Below, one piece after another: positions 33,990 through 43,125 of a stretch of 46,468 bases of DNA. The DNA lies in contig DEKP01000033.1 of assembly GCA_002353935.1 (NCBI GenBank), positions 1 through 46,468 of the forward strand. The letters run 5' to 3'. Positions within the stretch are counted from its first letter, which is position 1, and the number at the start of each line of letters is the position of its first letter. The DNA comes from Ruminococcaceae bacterium UBA2719 (GTDB taxonomy: Bacteria; Bacillota; Clostridia; Oscillospirales; Acutalibacteraceae). Both the position numbers and the translations under genes were made by a program. The notes under the pieces are model-generated. The model saw nothing but the letters and a program-made list of their open reading frames with translations, did not search any database and was not told where the DNA came from.

Positions 33990-33993
33990 ACGC

Positions 33994-34392
33994 TCACCTC
34001 AAAACACCATCAATATTTTCATCTGCGCTTTCTAATGAAACGGAAATTTTAGCAGGCAAACAAACTATTGACTGTCCGCTGCGCGTAATTTTTCCGCTGT
34101 GAACACACAGCTTATCAGGACAATGAGACGACACAACCTCTGCCCCGTCTTTTGTAAATTTAACTGTAACATTATAATCTTCGCTATATACTCTAACAAA
34201 ATCATTGTTAACCGTTGATAATTTAATCGTATCAACAATTTTTCCGTTTTCACGCACCACTGCTGATAAATCGCTGTTTTTTAAAAACTGAAATACTGAT
34301 AAAAAAGCTACTACTAAAACAAGCGCAATGATTATAAGATCAAATAAAGTAAAAAGTTTTCTGTTTTTTGCAGTTTTAATAATAGTATTCAC
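33994..34392 (-). CDS. NusG domain II-containing membrane protein
   Basis: A 132-residue protein with an N-terminal membrane anchor (LFDLIIIALVLVVAFLSVFQ) and a NusG_II domain exposed outside. The family cysteine pattern is clear: SSHCPDKLCVHSGKITRSGQ and SIVCLPAKISVSL, i.e. CxxxxC plus a later C. The preceding GTG at 34390-34392 is the only standard in-frame start, but it overlaps the AGGTGA ribosome site; ATT codons at 34381-34386 lie at a better distance. It is 52 bases downstream of purL with no clear terminator between, so some read-through from the purine operon is possible. Function unknown, probably in redox chemistry with its partner. Confidence 0.78.
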   Translation of the reverse strand: MNTIIKTAKNRKLFTLFDLIIIALVLVVAFLSVFQFLKNSDLSAVVRENGKIVDTIKLSTVNNDFVRVYSEDYNVTVKFTKDGAEVVSSHCPDKLCVHSGKITRSGQSIVCLPAKISVSLESADENIDGVLR

Positions 34393-34444
34393 CTGATTTC
34401 TTAGCTAATATAATCAGATATAACGGAACAAAACTTGATTTGTT

Positions 34445-37400
34445 TTATCCCTTAAAATATTTAACAGCAGCCTCAAACATGCGTATATCATATTCGCCGT
34501 AAACATTTTTATAAAGGTCTTTGCCTATACGCTCGCTATGTCCCATTTTTCCGAAAACTCTGCCGTCAGGAGACGTAATGCCCTCTATAGCACATACAGA
34601 ATCATTAGGGTTGTATCTTATATCAGATGTTGCATTTCCATTTAAATCAACATACTGAGTTGCGATTTGACCGTTGTTTACAAGCTTTTGAATCTCATCT
34701 TCGCTTGCTATAAATCTGCCCTCTCCGTGAGAAATCGGCACATTGTAAATATCTCCAACATTAGTTAGAGAAAGCCAGGGAGATTTATTTGACGCTATAC
34801 GGGTACGCACAATTTTTGACTGGTGTCTTGCAATTGTATTAAATGTCAAAGTAGGACAATTTTCATCAGTATCTATAATCTTTCCGTAAGGAACAAGACC
34901 GAGCTTTATAAGCGCCTGAAAGCCGTTGCAGATTCCGCAAATAAGACCGTCTCTGTTATCGAGCAAATCTGTCACACCATCTTTTATAGCAGCATTACGG
35001 AAAAACGCAGTTATGAACTTTCCGCTTCCGTCAGGCTCGTCACCGCCGGAAAAGCCTCCGGGTATAAATATAGCCTGTGCAGTCTTTAAAGAATTTGCAA
35101 ATTTTTCTACGCTTCTTTCAATACCGTCAGCCGACAAGTTGTTGAGCACTAATATTTCAGGCTCAGCTCCTGCAAAGCTTACAGCCTTTGCGCTGTCATA
35201 CTCACAGTTGGTACCGGGGAAAACCGGTATAAGCACTTTTGGTTTAGATACTTTTATTGCAGCAACTTTGTGAGATGAGGCAACATACGAAAAATTATCA
35301 TTAACATTACCCTTATTTTTTATATTACAGGAATAAACGCTTTCGAGCTTATTCTCATAAATTTCTAAAAGCTTTGATAAATCAACATACTCGTTTTTAT
35401 AAGAAATTTTACCATCGTCTGTGATTTTACCTATAACTTGAAGCTCTTTTTCTGCATCTCCTTCAATCTCTAAGATAAACGAAGCATAATTGTAAGAGAA
35501 AATTTCATCAAGCGATAAAGATTCTTCAAAAGCAAAGCCCAAGCCATTGCCAAACGACATCTTCATTACAGCTTCCGCTATACCTCCCATGCCGGGCGTA
35601 TAACAGGATACAGCCTTGCCGCTGCGCAACAAAGCAGTCACTTTAGAAAATACTTTTAACAAAGAATCAGTTTTAGGCAATCTGTTTTCATCAAATTCGG
35701 GAGCTATAACTACCACATTGTTGCCGCTCTTTTTAAATTCGGGAGAAACTATATTTTTTACATTTTCAGTAGTAACGGCAAACGATACCAAGGTTGGCGG
35801 AACATCTAAGTCTTCAAAAGTACCGCTCATAGAGTCTTTACCGCCGATCGAAGCTGTTTTTAATTCCATCTGTGCTTTAAACGCGCCAAGCAAAGCAGAC
35901 ATAGGCTGACCCCAGCGCTTAGCTTCTTTGCCGGGATGCGCAAAATACTCCTGAAATGTTAAATAAACATCTTCAAATTTCGCGCCAGTTGCTATCAACT
36001 TACATACAGATTCTATAACTGCCAAATATGCTCCGTGATAAGGGCTTTTTTCTGTAATAAAAGGATTATATCCATAAGACATTAAAGAGCATGTATCTGT
36101 ATGATTTTTTTCTACGGAAACCTTCTGTACCATCGCCTGGATAGGAGTCAATTGATTTTTTCCGCCAAAGGGCATTAAAACTGTTCCGGCTCCTATTGTA
36201 GAATCAAAGCGCTCTGATAAGCCTCGTTTTGAACATATATTAAGATCATCAGCAAGTGATTCGAGCTCTTCGGCAAAGTTACCGCTCACCTTTTTGTTAA
36301 ATTCTAAAGGTTTTGCAGTTTCTATATTAATATGTTTATCAGCGCCGTTGGAATTTAAAAACTCGCGGCTGATATTGACAATTTTTTTACCGTTCCAGTT
36401 CATAACAAGACGCGGTTCTTCTTTAACTATCGCAACCGGACAAGCCTGCAGATTTTCTTCTTTTGCAAGAGCTAAAAACTTATCTACGTTTTCTTTTTCT
36501 ATTACAACAGCCATGCGCTCTTGGCTCTCGCTTATTGCAAGCTCTGTACCATCTAAGCCTTCATATTTTTTAGGTACAGCATTCAAATCAATCTCCAAGC
36601 CGTCTGCAAGTTCACCGATAGCTACCGATACACCGCCCGCACCGAAATCGTTGCAGCGTTTTATCATCAAACAAGCTTCTTTATTTCTAAACAATCTTTG
36701 CAGCTTTCTTTCTTCGGGTGCATTACCTTTTTGTACTTCTGCGCCACAAGTCTCTAGTGAACTCACTGTGTGAGATTTTGATGAACCTGTAGCTCCGCCG
36801 CAGCCGTCACGACCTGTTGAACCGCCGAGCAATATTACAACATCTCCGGGAGCAGGAACCTCTCTGCGCACGTTCTCTTTTGGAGTTGCTGCGATTACCG
36901 CACCTATCTCCATGCGCTTTGCTGCATATCCGGGATGATATATTTCATCAACTATTCCTGTTGCAAGACCTATCTGATTTCCGTATGAAGAGTATCCTGC
37001 CGCTGCAGTCGTAACAATTTTTCTTTGAGGAAGTTTTCCGGGGATAGTCTGATCAATAGGCTTCAAAGGATCAGCTGCACCTGTTACACGCATAGCGCCG
37101 TAAACATAGCTTCTACCTGAAAGAGGATCACGAATAGCGCCTCCTATACAAGTTGCTGCTCCGCCAAACGGCTCTATCTCGGTAGGATGGTTATGTGTCT
37201 CATTCTTAAATAATAAGAGCCATGGCTCTGTTTTTGAGTCAACATCAACATCTATTTTTACCGTACAGGCATTTATCTCTTCAGATTCATCTAATTTATC
37301 AAGTTTACCTTGCTTTTTGAGATGTTTTGCCGCTACAGTAGCAAGATCCATCAGACAAACCGGTTTAGTTGAGCCGAGCTCTTTTCTAACTGATAGATAT

Positions 37401-38140
37401 TCATCAAAAGTCTTTTGAAGCAACTCATCTTCAAACTTAACATTATCAATTACTGTCAAAAAGGTGGTATGACGACAGTGATCCGACCAATAGGTATCTA
37501 TCATTCGGATTTCAGTAATCGTAGGATCTCTATGCTCAGATTTAAAATATTCCTGACAAAACGCTATATCGTCGATATCCATTGCAAGTGCGTATTCATC
37601 AACAAATTTTTCAAGTCCTGCCCTATCAAGCTCAATAAAACCATCAAGAGTTTTTACTGATGTGGGCACTTTATATTTCATTTTCAAGGTCTCAGGCTTT
37701 TCAAGAGCAGCTTCACGCGCTTCTACGGGATTGATTAAATACTTCTTTATTTTTTCAATATCTTTTTGATCCAAATCACCGTATAAAGCATATATTTTAG
37801 CGGTGCGAATAAGCGGACGCTCACCTTTTGAAATAATCTGTATACACTGTGCTGCAGAATCTGCACGCTGATCAAACTGTCCGGGTAAATACTCTACCGC
37901 AAAAACAAAAGCATTACCAAAGTCTATATCACTTGATACTATATCTAACTGAGGCTCTGAAAACACAGAAGTTTTCGCATATTCAAACAATTCTTCTGTT
38001 ATATTTTCAGCATCGTAGCGATTGATAACGCGTATATCTTCAAGCTTTTCTATTCCCAGCAAGTTTTTTAATTCTGAATATAAAGCCAAAGCTTCTTGCG
38101 CAAGATTCTTTTTCTTTTCAACGTAAACTCTGTATACCAT
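34445..38140 (-). CDS. purL: Phosphoribosylformylglycinamidine synthase, single-chain PurL
   Basis: A 1231-residue FGAM synthase (step 4 of purine synthesis), with the synthetase and glutaminase parts in one chain. The N-terminal part contains YWSDHCRHTTF, NETHNHPTEIEPFGGAATCI and GGSTGRDGCGGATGSS. The second synthetase half has GAGTVLMPFGGK and MPFGGKNQLTPIQAMVQ. The C-terminal glutaminase begins near 985 (KVLIPVFPGTNCEYD) and has the nucleophile in ICGICNGFQALIKLGL and the histidine in PISHGEGRF. The ATG at 38140 directly abuts the purD stop codon, with AAAGGGG nine bases upstream. Last gene of the pur operon. Confidence 0.96.
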   Translation of the reverse strand: MVYRVYVEKKKNLAQEALALYSELKNLLGIEKLEDIRVINRYDAENITEELFEYAKTSVFSEPQLDIVSSDIDFGNAFVFAVEYLPGQFDQRADSAAQCIQIISKGERPLIRTAKIYALYGDLDQKDIEKIKKYLINPVEAREAALEKPETLKMKYKVPTSVKTLDGFIELDRAGLEKFVDEYALAMDIDDIAFCQEYFKSEHRDPTITEIRMIDTYWSDHCRHTTFLTVIDNVKFEDELLQKTFDEYLSVRKELGSTKPVCLMDLATVAAKHLKKQGKLDKLDESEEINACTVKIDVDVDSKTEPWLLLFKNETHNHPTEIEPFGGAATCIGGAIRDPLSGRSYVYGAMRVTGAADPLKPIDQTIPGKLPQRKIVTTAAAGYSSYGNQIGLATGIVDEIYHPGYAAKRMEIGAVIAATPKENVRREVPAPGDVVILLGGSTGRDGCGGATGSSKSHTVSSLETCGAEVQKGNAPEERKLQRLFRNKEACLMIKRCNDFGAGGVSVAIGELADGLEIDLNAVPKKYEGLDGTELAISESQERMAVVIEKENVDKFLALAKEENLQACPVAIVKEEPRLVMNWNGKKIVNISREFLNSNGADKHINIETAKPLEFNKKVSGNFAEELESLADDLNICSKRGLSERFDSTIGAGTVLMPFGGKNQLTPIQAMVQKVSVEKNHTDTCSLMSYGYNPFITEKSPYHGAYLAVIESVCKLIATGAKFEDVYLTFQEYFAHPGKEAKRWGQPMSALLGAFKAQMELKTASIGGKDSMSGTFEDLDVPPTLVSFAVTTENVKNIVSPEFKKSGNNVVVIAPEFDENRLPKTDSLLKVFSKVTALLRSGKAVSCYTPGMGGIAEAVMKMSFGNGLGFAFEESLSLDEIFSYNYASFILEIEGDAEKELQVIGKITDDGKISYKNEYVDLSKLLEIYENKLESVYSCNIKNKGNVNDNFSYVASSHKVAAIKVSKPKVLIPVFPGTNCEYDSAKAVSFAGAEPEILVLNNLSADGIERSVEKFANSLKTAQAIFIPGGFSGGDEPDGSGKFITAFFRNAAIKDGVTDLLDNRDGLICGICNGFQALIKLGLVPYGKIIDTDENCPTLTFNTIARHQSKIVRTRIASNKSPWLSLTNVGDIYNVPISHGEGRFIASEDEIQKLVNNGQIATQYVDLNGNATSDIRYNPNDSVCAIEGITSPDGRVFGKMGHSERIGKDLYKNVYGEYDIRMFEAAVKYFKG

Positions 38141-39412
38141 TTAATTTTCCCCTTTAGCTTCAAGCGCTCTTTTTCCTATATCATGACGATAAAATGCGTT
38201 GTCAAAATGAACTTTGTCAACTTTTTCATAAGCTGATTTTATCGCTGTTTCTAAGTCTTCTTCTACAGCAGTAACTCCCAAAACTCTTCCTCCGGATGTA
38301 AGCAGCTTTCTATCTTTTTGAACTGCTCCTGCTACATATACATTGTTTTCTATTTCCGGCGAAATAGTTATTTCATATCCCTTTTCATATGACACAGGAT
38401 ATCCCTTAGAAGCTACTACTACACAGCAAGCGTTTTTGGAACTGAATTTAACCTCGGTTTCTTTTAATGTCCCATTGGTAGTTGCCTGCATAACAGTCAG
38501 CAAATCACTTTCTAGAAGCGGTAAAACGACCTGGGTTTCCGGATCACCGAAACGGCAATTATATTCTATTACTTTAGGTCCTTTTTCAGTCAACATAAGT
38601 CCAAAGTACAAACAACCTTTAAAGGTTCTGCCCTCTTTATTCATAGCGTCTATTGTGGGTAAGAAAATCTTTTGCATGCACTCGTCTGCAATTTCTTTGG
38701 TATAATACGGATTCGGCGCTACCGTTCCCATACCTCCGGTGTTAAGTCCCATATCGTTATCTAAAGCACGTTTGTGATCCATAGACGAAACCATAGGCAC
38801 AATAGTTTCTCCGTCTGTAAAAGACAATACAGAAACTTCAGGGCCTGTTAAAAATTCTTCAATTACAATTTGGTCTCCGCTTTTGCCAAACTTTTTATCC
38901 TGCATAATTTCGGTAACAGCTTTCTTGGCTTCCTCTATAGTATTTGCGATTATTACACCCTTACCGAGCGCCAGGCCGTCTGCTTTAATAACTGTAGGAA
39001 TAGGTGCACTGTCTAAATAAGCTAGCGCCTTATCAATATCGTTAAACACTTCGTATTCTGCTGTTGGAATACCATATTTTTTCATCAGATTTTTTGAAAA
39101 AACTTTACTGCCTTCAATAATTGCAGCGTTCTTTTTCGGTCCGAAACAAGGAATACCCTTTTCTTCCAAAGCATCAACGCAACCTAAAACCAACGGATCA
39201 TCAGGCGCAACTACAGCATAATCAATTTGGTTATCAACTGCAAATTTTACAACAGCTTCTATATCCGTAGCGCCTATAGTAACGCATTTTGCATCCTTTG
39301 CAATACCGCCGTTTCCCGGCAAAGCAAATATTTCGGTTACATCTTTATTTTCTCTTAGCTTCTTTATTATAGCGTGTTCTCTTCCGCCGCCGCCAACTAT
39401 TAATATTCTCAT
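38141..39412 (-). CDS. purD: Phosphoribosylamine-glycine ligase PurD
   Basis: A 423-residue GAR synthetase (step 2), an ATP-grasp ligase. The N-terminal Rossmann part starts MRILIVGGGGREHAI. ATP-grasp motifs include KADGLALGKGVIIANT (about 147-162), EEFLTGPEVSVLSF, DHKRALDNDMGLNTGGMGTV and YNCRFGDPETQVVLP, with the C-terminal GGRVLGVTA. GAGGT precedes the ATG. It shares no bases with purL but has zero gap, so translation is coupled. Length is normal. Confidence 0.97.
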   Translation of the reverse strand: MRILIVGGGGREHAIIKKLRENKDVTEIFALPGNGGIAKDAKCVTIGATDIEAVVKFAVDNQIDYAVVAPDDPLVLGCVDALEEKGIPCFGPKKNAAIIEGSKVFSKNLMKKYGIPTAEYEVFNDIDKALAYLDSAPIPTVIKADGLALGKGVIIANTIEEAKKAVTEIMQDKKFGKSGDQIVIEEFLTGPEVSVLSFTDGETIVPMVSSMDHKRALDNDMGLNTGGMGTVAPNPYYTKEIADECMQKIFLPTIDAMNKEGRTFKGCLYFGLMLTEKGPKVIEYNCRFGDPETQVVLPLLESDLLTVMQATTNGTLKETEVKFSSKNACCVVVASKGYPVSYEKGYEITISPEIENNVYVAGAVQKDRKLLTSGGRVLGVTAVEEDLETAIKSAYEKVDKVHFDNAFYRHDIGKRALEAKGEN

Positions 39413-39424
39413 AATTATACCTCA

Positions 39425-40609
39425 TTAATGATGGAAAAGTCTCATACCGGTAAACGACATTGCAATACCATACTTATTGCAACACTCTATAACAAGATCA
39501 TCGCGAATTGAACCACCCGGTTCAGCAATAAACTTTACGCCGCTTCGATAAGCACGCTCGATATTATCATCAAACGGAAAAAACGCATCGCTGCCGAGAG
39601 CAACGCCGTCTATGGTAGAAAGATATTCTTTTATCTCTTCGGCTGTAAGAGGAGCAGGCTGAGAAGTAAAATACTTTTGCCAGTTGCCGTCTGCACAAAC
39701 ATCTTCCTCGTTTTTATTAATATAACCATCTATTACATTATCTCTGTTCGGACGCCCCAAATCTTCTTTAAACGGAAGATTAAGTACTTTTTCATGCTGA
39801 CGCAAGAACCACGTGTCAGCCTTAGTGCCTGCAAGACGAGTACAGTGAATTCTTGACTGTTGTCCTGCTCCAACGCCTATTGCCTGTCCGTCAATTGCAT
39901 AACATACAGAATTTGACTGAGTATACTTTAAAGTTATCAAAGCTACAATCAAGTCCCTGACTGCACTTTGAGGCAAATTTTTATTCTCAGTTACAATGTT
40001 TGAAAGAAGCTTTTCGTCTATCTTAAAATTGTTTCTTCCCTGTTCAAAAGTAATGCCAAACACCTGTTTTTGTTCTGTCTCTTCAGGCACATAATCAGGA
40101 TCGATTTTTACAATGTTATAACTGCCCTTGCACTTAGATTTTAATATTTCAAGAGCCTCTTCGTCATAACCGGGAGCTATTATGCCGTCTGATACTTCTC
40201 GTTTAATCATCAAAGCGGTTGTAACGTCACATTTATCAGAAAGAGCTACCCAATCGCCGAAAGAGCACATTCTATCAGTGCCTCTGGCACGAGCATAAGC
40301 ACAAGCTAGAGGTGAATCATCCAGGCCCTCTATATCATCTACAAAACAAGCTTTCTTTAACTTATCAGACAACGGAATTCCGACAGCCGCAGATGTAGGG
40401 CTAACGTGTTTGAATGAAGCAACAGCGGGTAGTCCCAAGGCTTCTTTTAATTCCTTTACAAGCTGCCAAGAGTTAAATGCATCAAGAAAATTTATATATC
40501 CCGGTCTTCCGTTTAGTATTTCAATAGGAAGATCACTACCGTCATTCATAAAAATTTTAGAAGGCTTTTGATTAGGATTGCAGCCGTATTTTAATTCAAA
40601 CTCTTTCAT
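39425..40609 (-). CDS. AICAR formyltransferase, PurH-like without the IMP cyclohydrolase domain
   Basis: A 394-residue protein homologous to the formyltransferase part of PurH, which turns AICAR and 10-formyl-THF into FAICAR (step 9). It has the RYGENPHQ-like LKYGCNPNQKPSKI at residues 7-20, the substrate block FKHVSPTSAAVG (usually KHxNPCG), CSFGDWVALSDKCDVTTALM, AIGVGAGQQSRIHCTRLAG and SDAFFPFDD. The N-terminal cyclohydrolase domain of normal PurH (about 200 residues) is missing; the neighbouring PurO-type gene supplies that step. Stand-alone versions of this type are known in some Clostridia. ATG after AAGGAG. Confidence 0.9.
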   Translation of the reverse strand: MKEFELKYGCNPNQKPSKIFMNDGSDLPIEILNGRPGYINFLDAFNSWQLVKELKEALGLPAVASFKHVSPTSAAVGIPLSDKLKKACFVDDIEGLDDSPLACAYARARGTDRMCSFGDWVALSDKCDVTTALMIKREVSDGIIAPGYDEEALEILKSKCKGSYNIVKIDPDYVPEETEQKQVFGITFEQGRNNFKIDEKLLSNIVTENKNLPQSAVRDLIVALITLKYTQSNSVCYAIDGQAIGVGAGQQSRIHCTRLAGTKADTWFLRQHEKVLNLPFKEDLGRPNRDNVIDGYINKNEEDVCADGNWQKYFTSQPAPLTAEEIKEYLSTIDGVALGSDAFFPFDDNIERAYRSGVKFIAEPGGSIRDDLVIECCNKYGIAMSFTGMRLFHH

Positions 40610-40634
40610 TTTTATTTCTCCTTTTTCAGATTTT

Positions 40635-41354
40635 TTATGCGTTTTTATTAATTAAGCGATTTTCTTCCTTGCCTGATTCAAGATCTGTATATCTTACATA
40701 AAGTGAAATCTTGTTATCTTCATCAAGAGCCTTCCACAAAGAATTTGTAAATTCATCTATATCATCACAAATCGCTACTCTTTGGGGCTCTCCCTGGAAT
40801 GTAGGAATAGGGTTGCCGTCACATACATAGGTGTGTATAAAATGGCCCAAGCCGTTGAGCGGAGCGTATGAATAAGTGTATCTGTTGCATGCAGATCCTT
40901 TTTCATCTGCACTTTTCAGGATGCTCATCTCATATGTAAAATCGTTGTCACCAAAGGTGAGCATGCCGCTGATTCTAGGAGTCAAATTAGGAAAATCAGG
41001 TTCAAATTCTCTTGTTTCAAGCGAAGATTTAAAATCTTTTCCGTCAACTATAGCGTCATATATCGTATCGGTCTGATCGCCGTTTGTAACAATCAGCTTA
41101 TTTTCAAACTTTCTTACAGCAGCATAAATAATTAAGCTTGGATCTTCTACCTTAGATTCATCAAAAGGCTTTGTATAGAGAACATCGTCTTTTTCGGCAA
41201 AAACTCTGTTGCGGCTATTTTGGCTTCTGCCCATTATAAAGTATGCGGTGCAAGCTTTTTTGCCGTCTTTTGTTTTTCCTATAACAATTCCTCTGCCAAC
41301 ATAAGAATTATCTTTGATAAGCTCTGCGATATCATTGATTTTATAAATATCCAT
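40635..41354 (-). CDS. IMP cyclohydrolase, archaeal PurO-type
   Basis: A 239-residue protein matching the IMP_cyclohyd (PurO/COG3363) family first described in archaea; it closes the ring of FAICAR to IMP (step 10). Family marks: SYVGRGIVIGKTKDGK (residues 17-32), FIMGRSQNSRNRVF, TNGDQTDTIYD (94-104), PNLTPRISGML and SYAPLNGLGHFIHTY. It is unrelated to the cyclohydrolase domain of PurH. It overlaps purN by one base (TAATG) and is followed by the formyltransferase gene, so together they replace a bifunctional PurH. GGAGG lies before the ATG. Confidence 0.9.
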   Translation of the reverse strand: MDIYKINDIAELIKDNSYVGRGIVIGKTKDGKKACTAYFIMGRSQNSRNRVFAEKDDVLYTKPFDESKVEDPSLIIYAAVRKFENKLIVTNGDQTDTIYDAIVDGKDFKSSLETREFEPDFPNLTPRISGMLTFGDNDFTYEMSILKSADEKGSACNRYTYSYAPLNGLGHFIHTYVCDGNPIPTFQGEPQRVAICDDIDEFTNSLWKALDEDNKISLYVRYTDLESGKEENRLINKNA

Positions 41355-41977
41355 TAATTTTCCTCCAATTTATTTAACATTTCCTGAGATATTTTTTCAA
41401 CTGATTTAGGTAAAATCTGCCATTCTGCAAGACGCATTACACGTTTTTGCAAAGTTTGCGGTGTATCGTCTGCTTTTATATTTACAGCTTTTTGCATAAT
41501 AATTTCGCCGCCGTCGGGAATTTCGTTTACAAAGTGAGTAGTTGCTCCGGTAAGTTTGACTCCCTTTTTTAACGCTGCCTCATGAACTCTAAGACCATAA
41601 TATCCCTCTCCGCAAAAAGAAGGTATCAAAGAAGGATGGACGTTGATAATACGACGATCATATTTTTTAGTAAAGCTTTCGCTTAATATACTCATAAAAC
41701 CAGCTAAAACGATTAAATCAATTTGGTTTTCTTCTAGCGTTTTTATTATATTTTCTTCCATTTTTTGAGCGCTGCCACAGTCTTTTTTTGTAATTACACA
41801 TGACGATATGCCTGCTTTTTGCGCTCTTTGAAGTGCATAAGCGTTTTTATTATTTGATATAACAAGCCTAATTTTTCCGCTTTTTATTACGCCTTTATTC
41901 TGAGCATTGATCAAAGCCTGTAAATTTGTTCCGCCACCTGATACCAGAACTGCAATATTTATATATTTTTTATCCAA
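41354..41977 (-). CDS. purN: GAR transformylase PurN
   Basis: A 207-residue phosphoribosylglycinamide formyltransferase (step 3). It has INIAVLVSGGGTNLQALINA near the start, the SNNKNAYALQRAQKAGI block, IDLIVLAGFMSILSESF with the catalytic loop IINVHPSLIPSFCGEGYYGL, GATTHFVNEIPDGGEIIMQ and the conserved Asp. The start is TTG at 41975-41977, directly placed after AGGAG (six bases), and no better start exists. The 96 bases before it contain no promoter I could identify. Confidence 0.95.
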   Translation of the reverse strand: MDKKYINIAVLVSGGGTNLQALINAQNKGVIKSGKIRLVISNNKNAYALQRAQKAGISSCVITKKDCGSAQKMEENIIKTLEENQIDLIVLAGFMSILSESFTKKYDRRIINVHPSLIPSFCGEGYYGLRVHEAALKKGVKLTGATTHFVNEIPDGGEIIMQKAVNIKADDTPQTLQKRVMRLAEWQILPKSVEKISQEMLNKLEEN

Positions 41978-42073
41978 TTTTTTCTCCTGTATTTGAATAT
42001 AAAAACAATGTTTTAGGTAAAAACACGAATTCAGATCTGCGAGTCAACATCGTATAATTATAAATATCTCAAC

Positions 42074-43123
42074 TTAGATTATTTGTATTTTTTCATCCGT
42101 ATCGGATTTTATAATTTTTCCAATTATATAAGCATCTTCTCCCTGTGCGCGTAAAATCTCAACAGCTTTGTCAGCATCATTTTTAGATACAACAACACTC
42201 ATGCCTACACCCATGTTAAATGTATTAAACATATCACGCTCGCTGATCTTGCCTTTTTCTGCAATTAAATCAAATATAGGCAGCACTTTAACCTCACTGC
42301 GATTTATTTGAGCACAGTACCCGTCCGGTATACTGCGTGGAATGTTTTCATAAAATCCGCCGCCTGTAATATGCGAAATAGCCTTAACAAATACTTTATC
42401 CAATAGAGCCAATATGGATTTTACGTATATTTTAGTAGGAGTTAAAAGGGTTTCTCCTATAGATTTTCCTCCCAACTCTTCAATTGGAGTTTTAATATCT
42501 GAATTTTCCACATCAAAAACTTTTCTAACCAATGAAAATCCGTTGGAATGGACTCCGCTGGAAGCAAGAGCAATAATCACATCATCCTCAGCTATTTTGC
42601 TGTTATCAATAATTTTGTTTTTATCAACAACTCCGGTACAGAAACCGGCAAGATCATATTCGTCAACAGGGTAAAAGCCCGGCATTTCTGCGGTTTCTCC
42701 TCCGATTAAGGCAGCACCCGACTGAATACATCCTTCACAAATTCCGCTTACGATATCAGCAATTTTTTCAGGATAATTCTTTCCGCAAGCAATATAATCA
42801 AGGAAGAAAAGCGGCTTTGCTCCGCAGCAGATAATATCGTTTACGCACATAGCTACACAATCAATACCGACTGTATCGTTTTTATCCATCAAAAACGCAA
42901 TCTTTAGTTTTGTTCCAACCCCATCCGTACCGCTAACCAGCACAGGTTTTGTTATTCCTTCAAGGTCAAGCTCAAATAAGCCGCCGAATCCGCCAACGTC
43001 GGAACATACTCCGGAAGTCAAAGTTTTGCTTATATGTTTTTTCATAAGTTCTACAGCTTTATAACCGGCTGTTATATCAACTCCGGCGTTTGCATAAACA
43101 TCGGATTTAGACAGTTGATTCAT
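42074..43123 (-). CDS. purM: AIR synthetase PurM
   Basis: A 349-residue phosphoribosylformylglycinamidine cyclo-ligase (step 5). Family marks: SDVYANAGVDITAGYKAVEL at the start, VSGTDGVGTKLKIAFLMDKN near 58-77, DCVAMCVNDIICCGAKPLFF, GGETAEMPGFYP, ASSGVHSNGFSLVR and ISHITGGGFYENIPR. Length is normal. The ATG lies two bases downstream of purF's stop, with AAAGGATAA upstream inside purF. Confidence 0.97.
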   Translation of the reverse strand: MNQLSKSDVYANAGVDITAGYKAVELMKKHISKTLTSGVCSDVGGFGGLFELDLEGITKPVLVSGTDGVGTKLKIAFLMDKNDTVGIDCVAMCVNDIICCGAKPLFFLDYIACGKNYPEKIADIVSGICEGCIQSGAALIGGETAEMPGFYPVDEYDLAGFCTGVVDKNKIIDNSKIAEDDVIIALASSGVHSNGFSLVRKVFDVENSDIKTPIEELGGKSIGETLLTPTKIYVKSILALLDKVFVKAISHITGGGFYENIPRSIPDGYCAQINRSEVKVLPIFDLIAEKGKISERDMFNTFNMGVGMSVVVSKNDADKAVEILRAQGEDAYIIGKIIKSDTDEKIQII

Positions 43124-43125
43124 AA

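Noticed and set aside
34427..34444. Terminator after purL
   Set aside because: The AACAAA/TTTGTT hairpin is weak and is not followed by a U-run on the minus strand.
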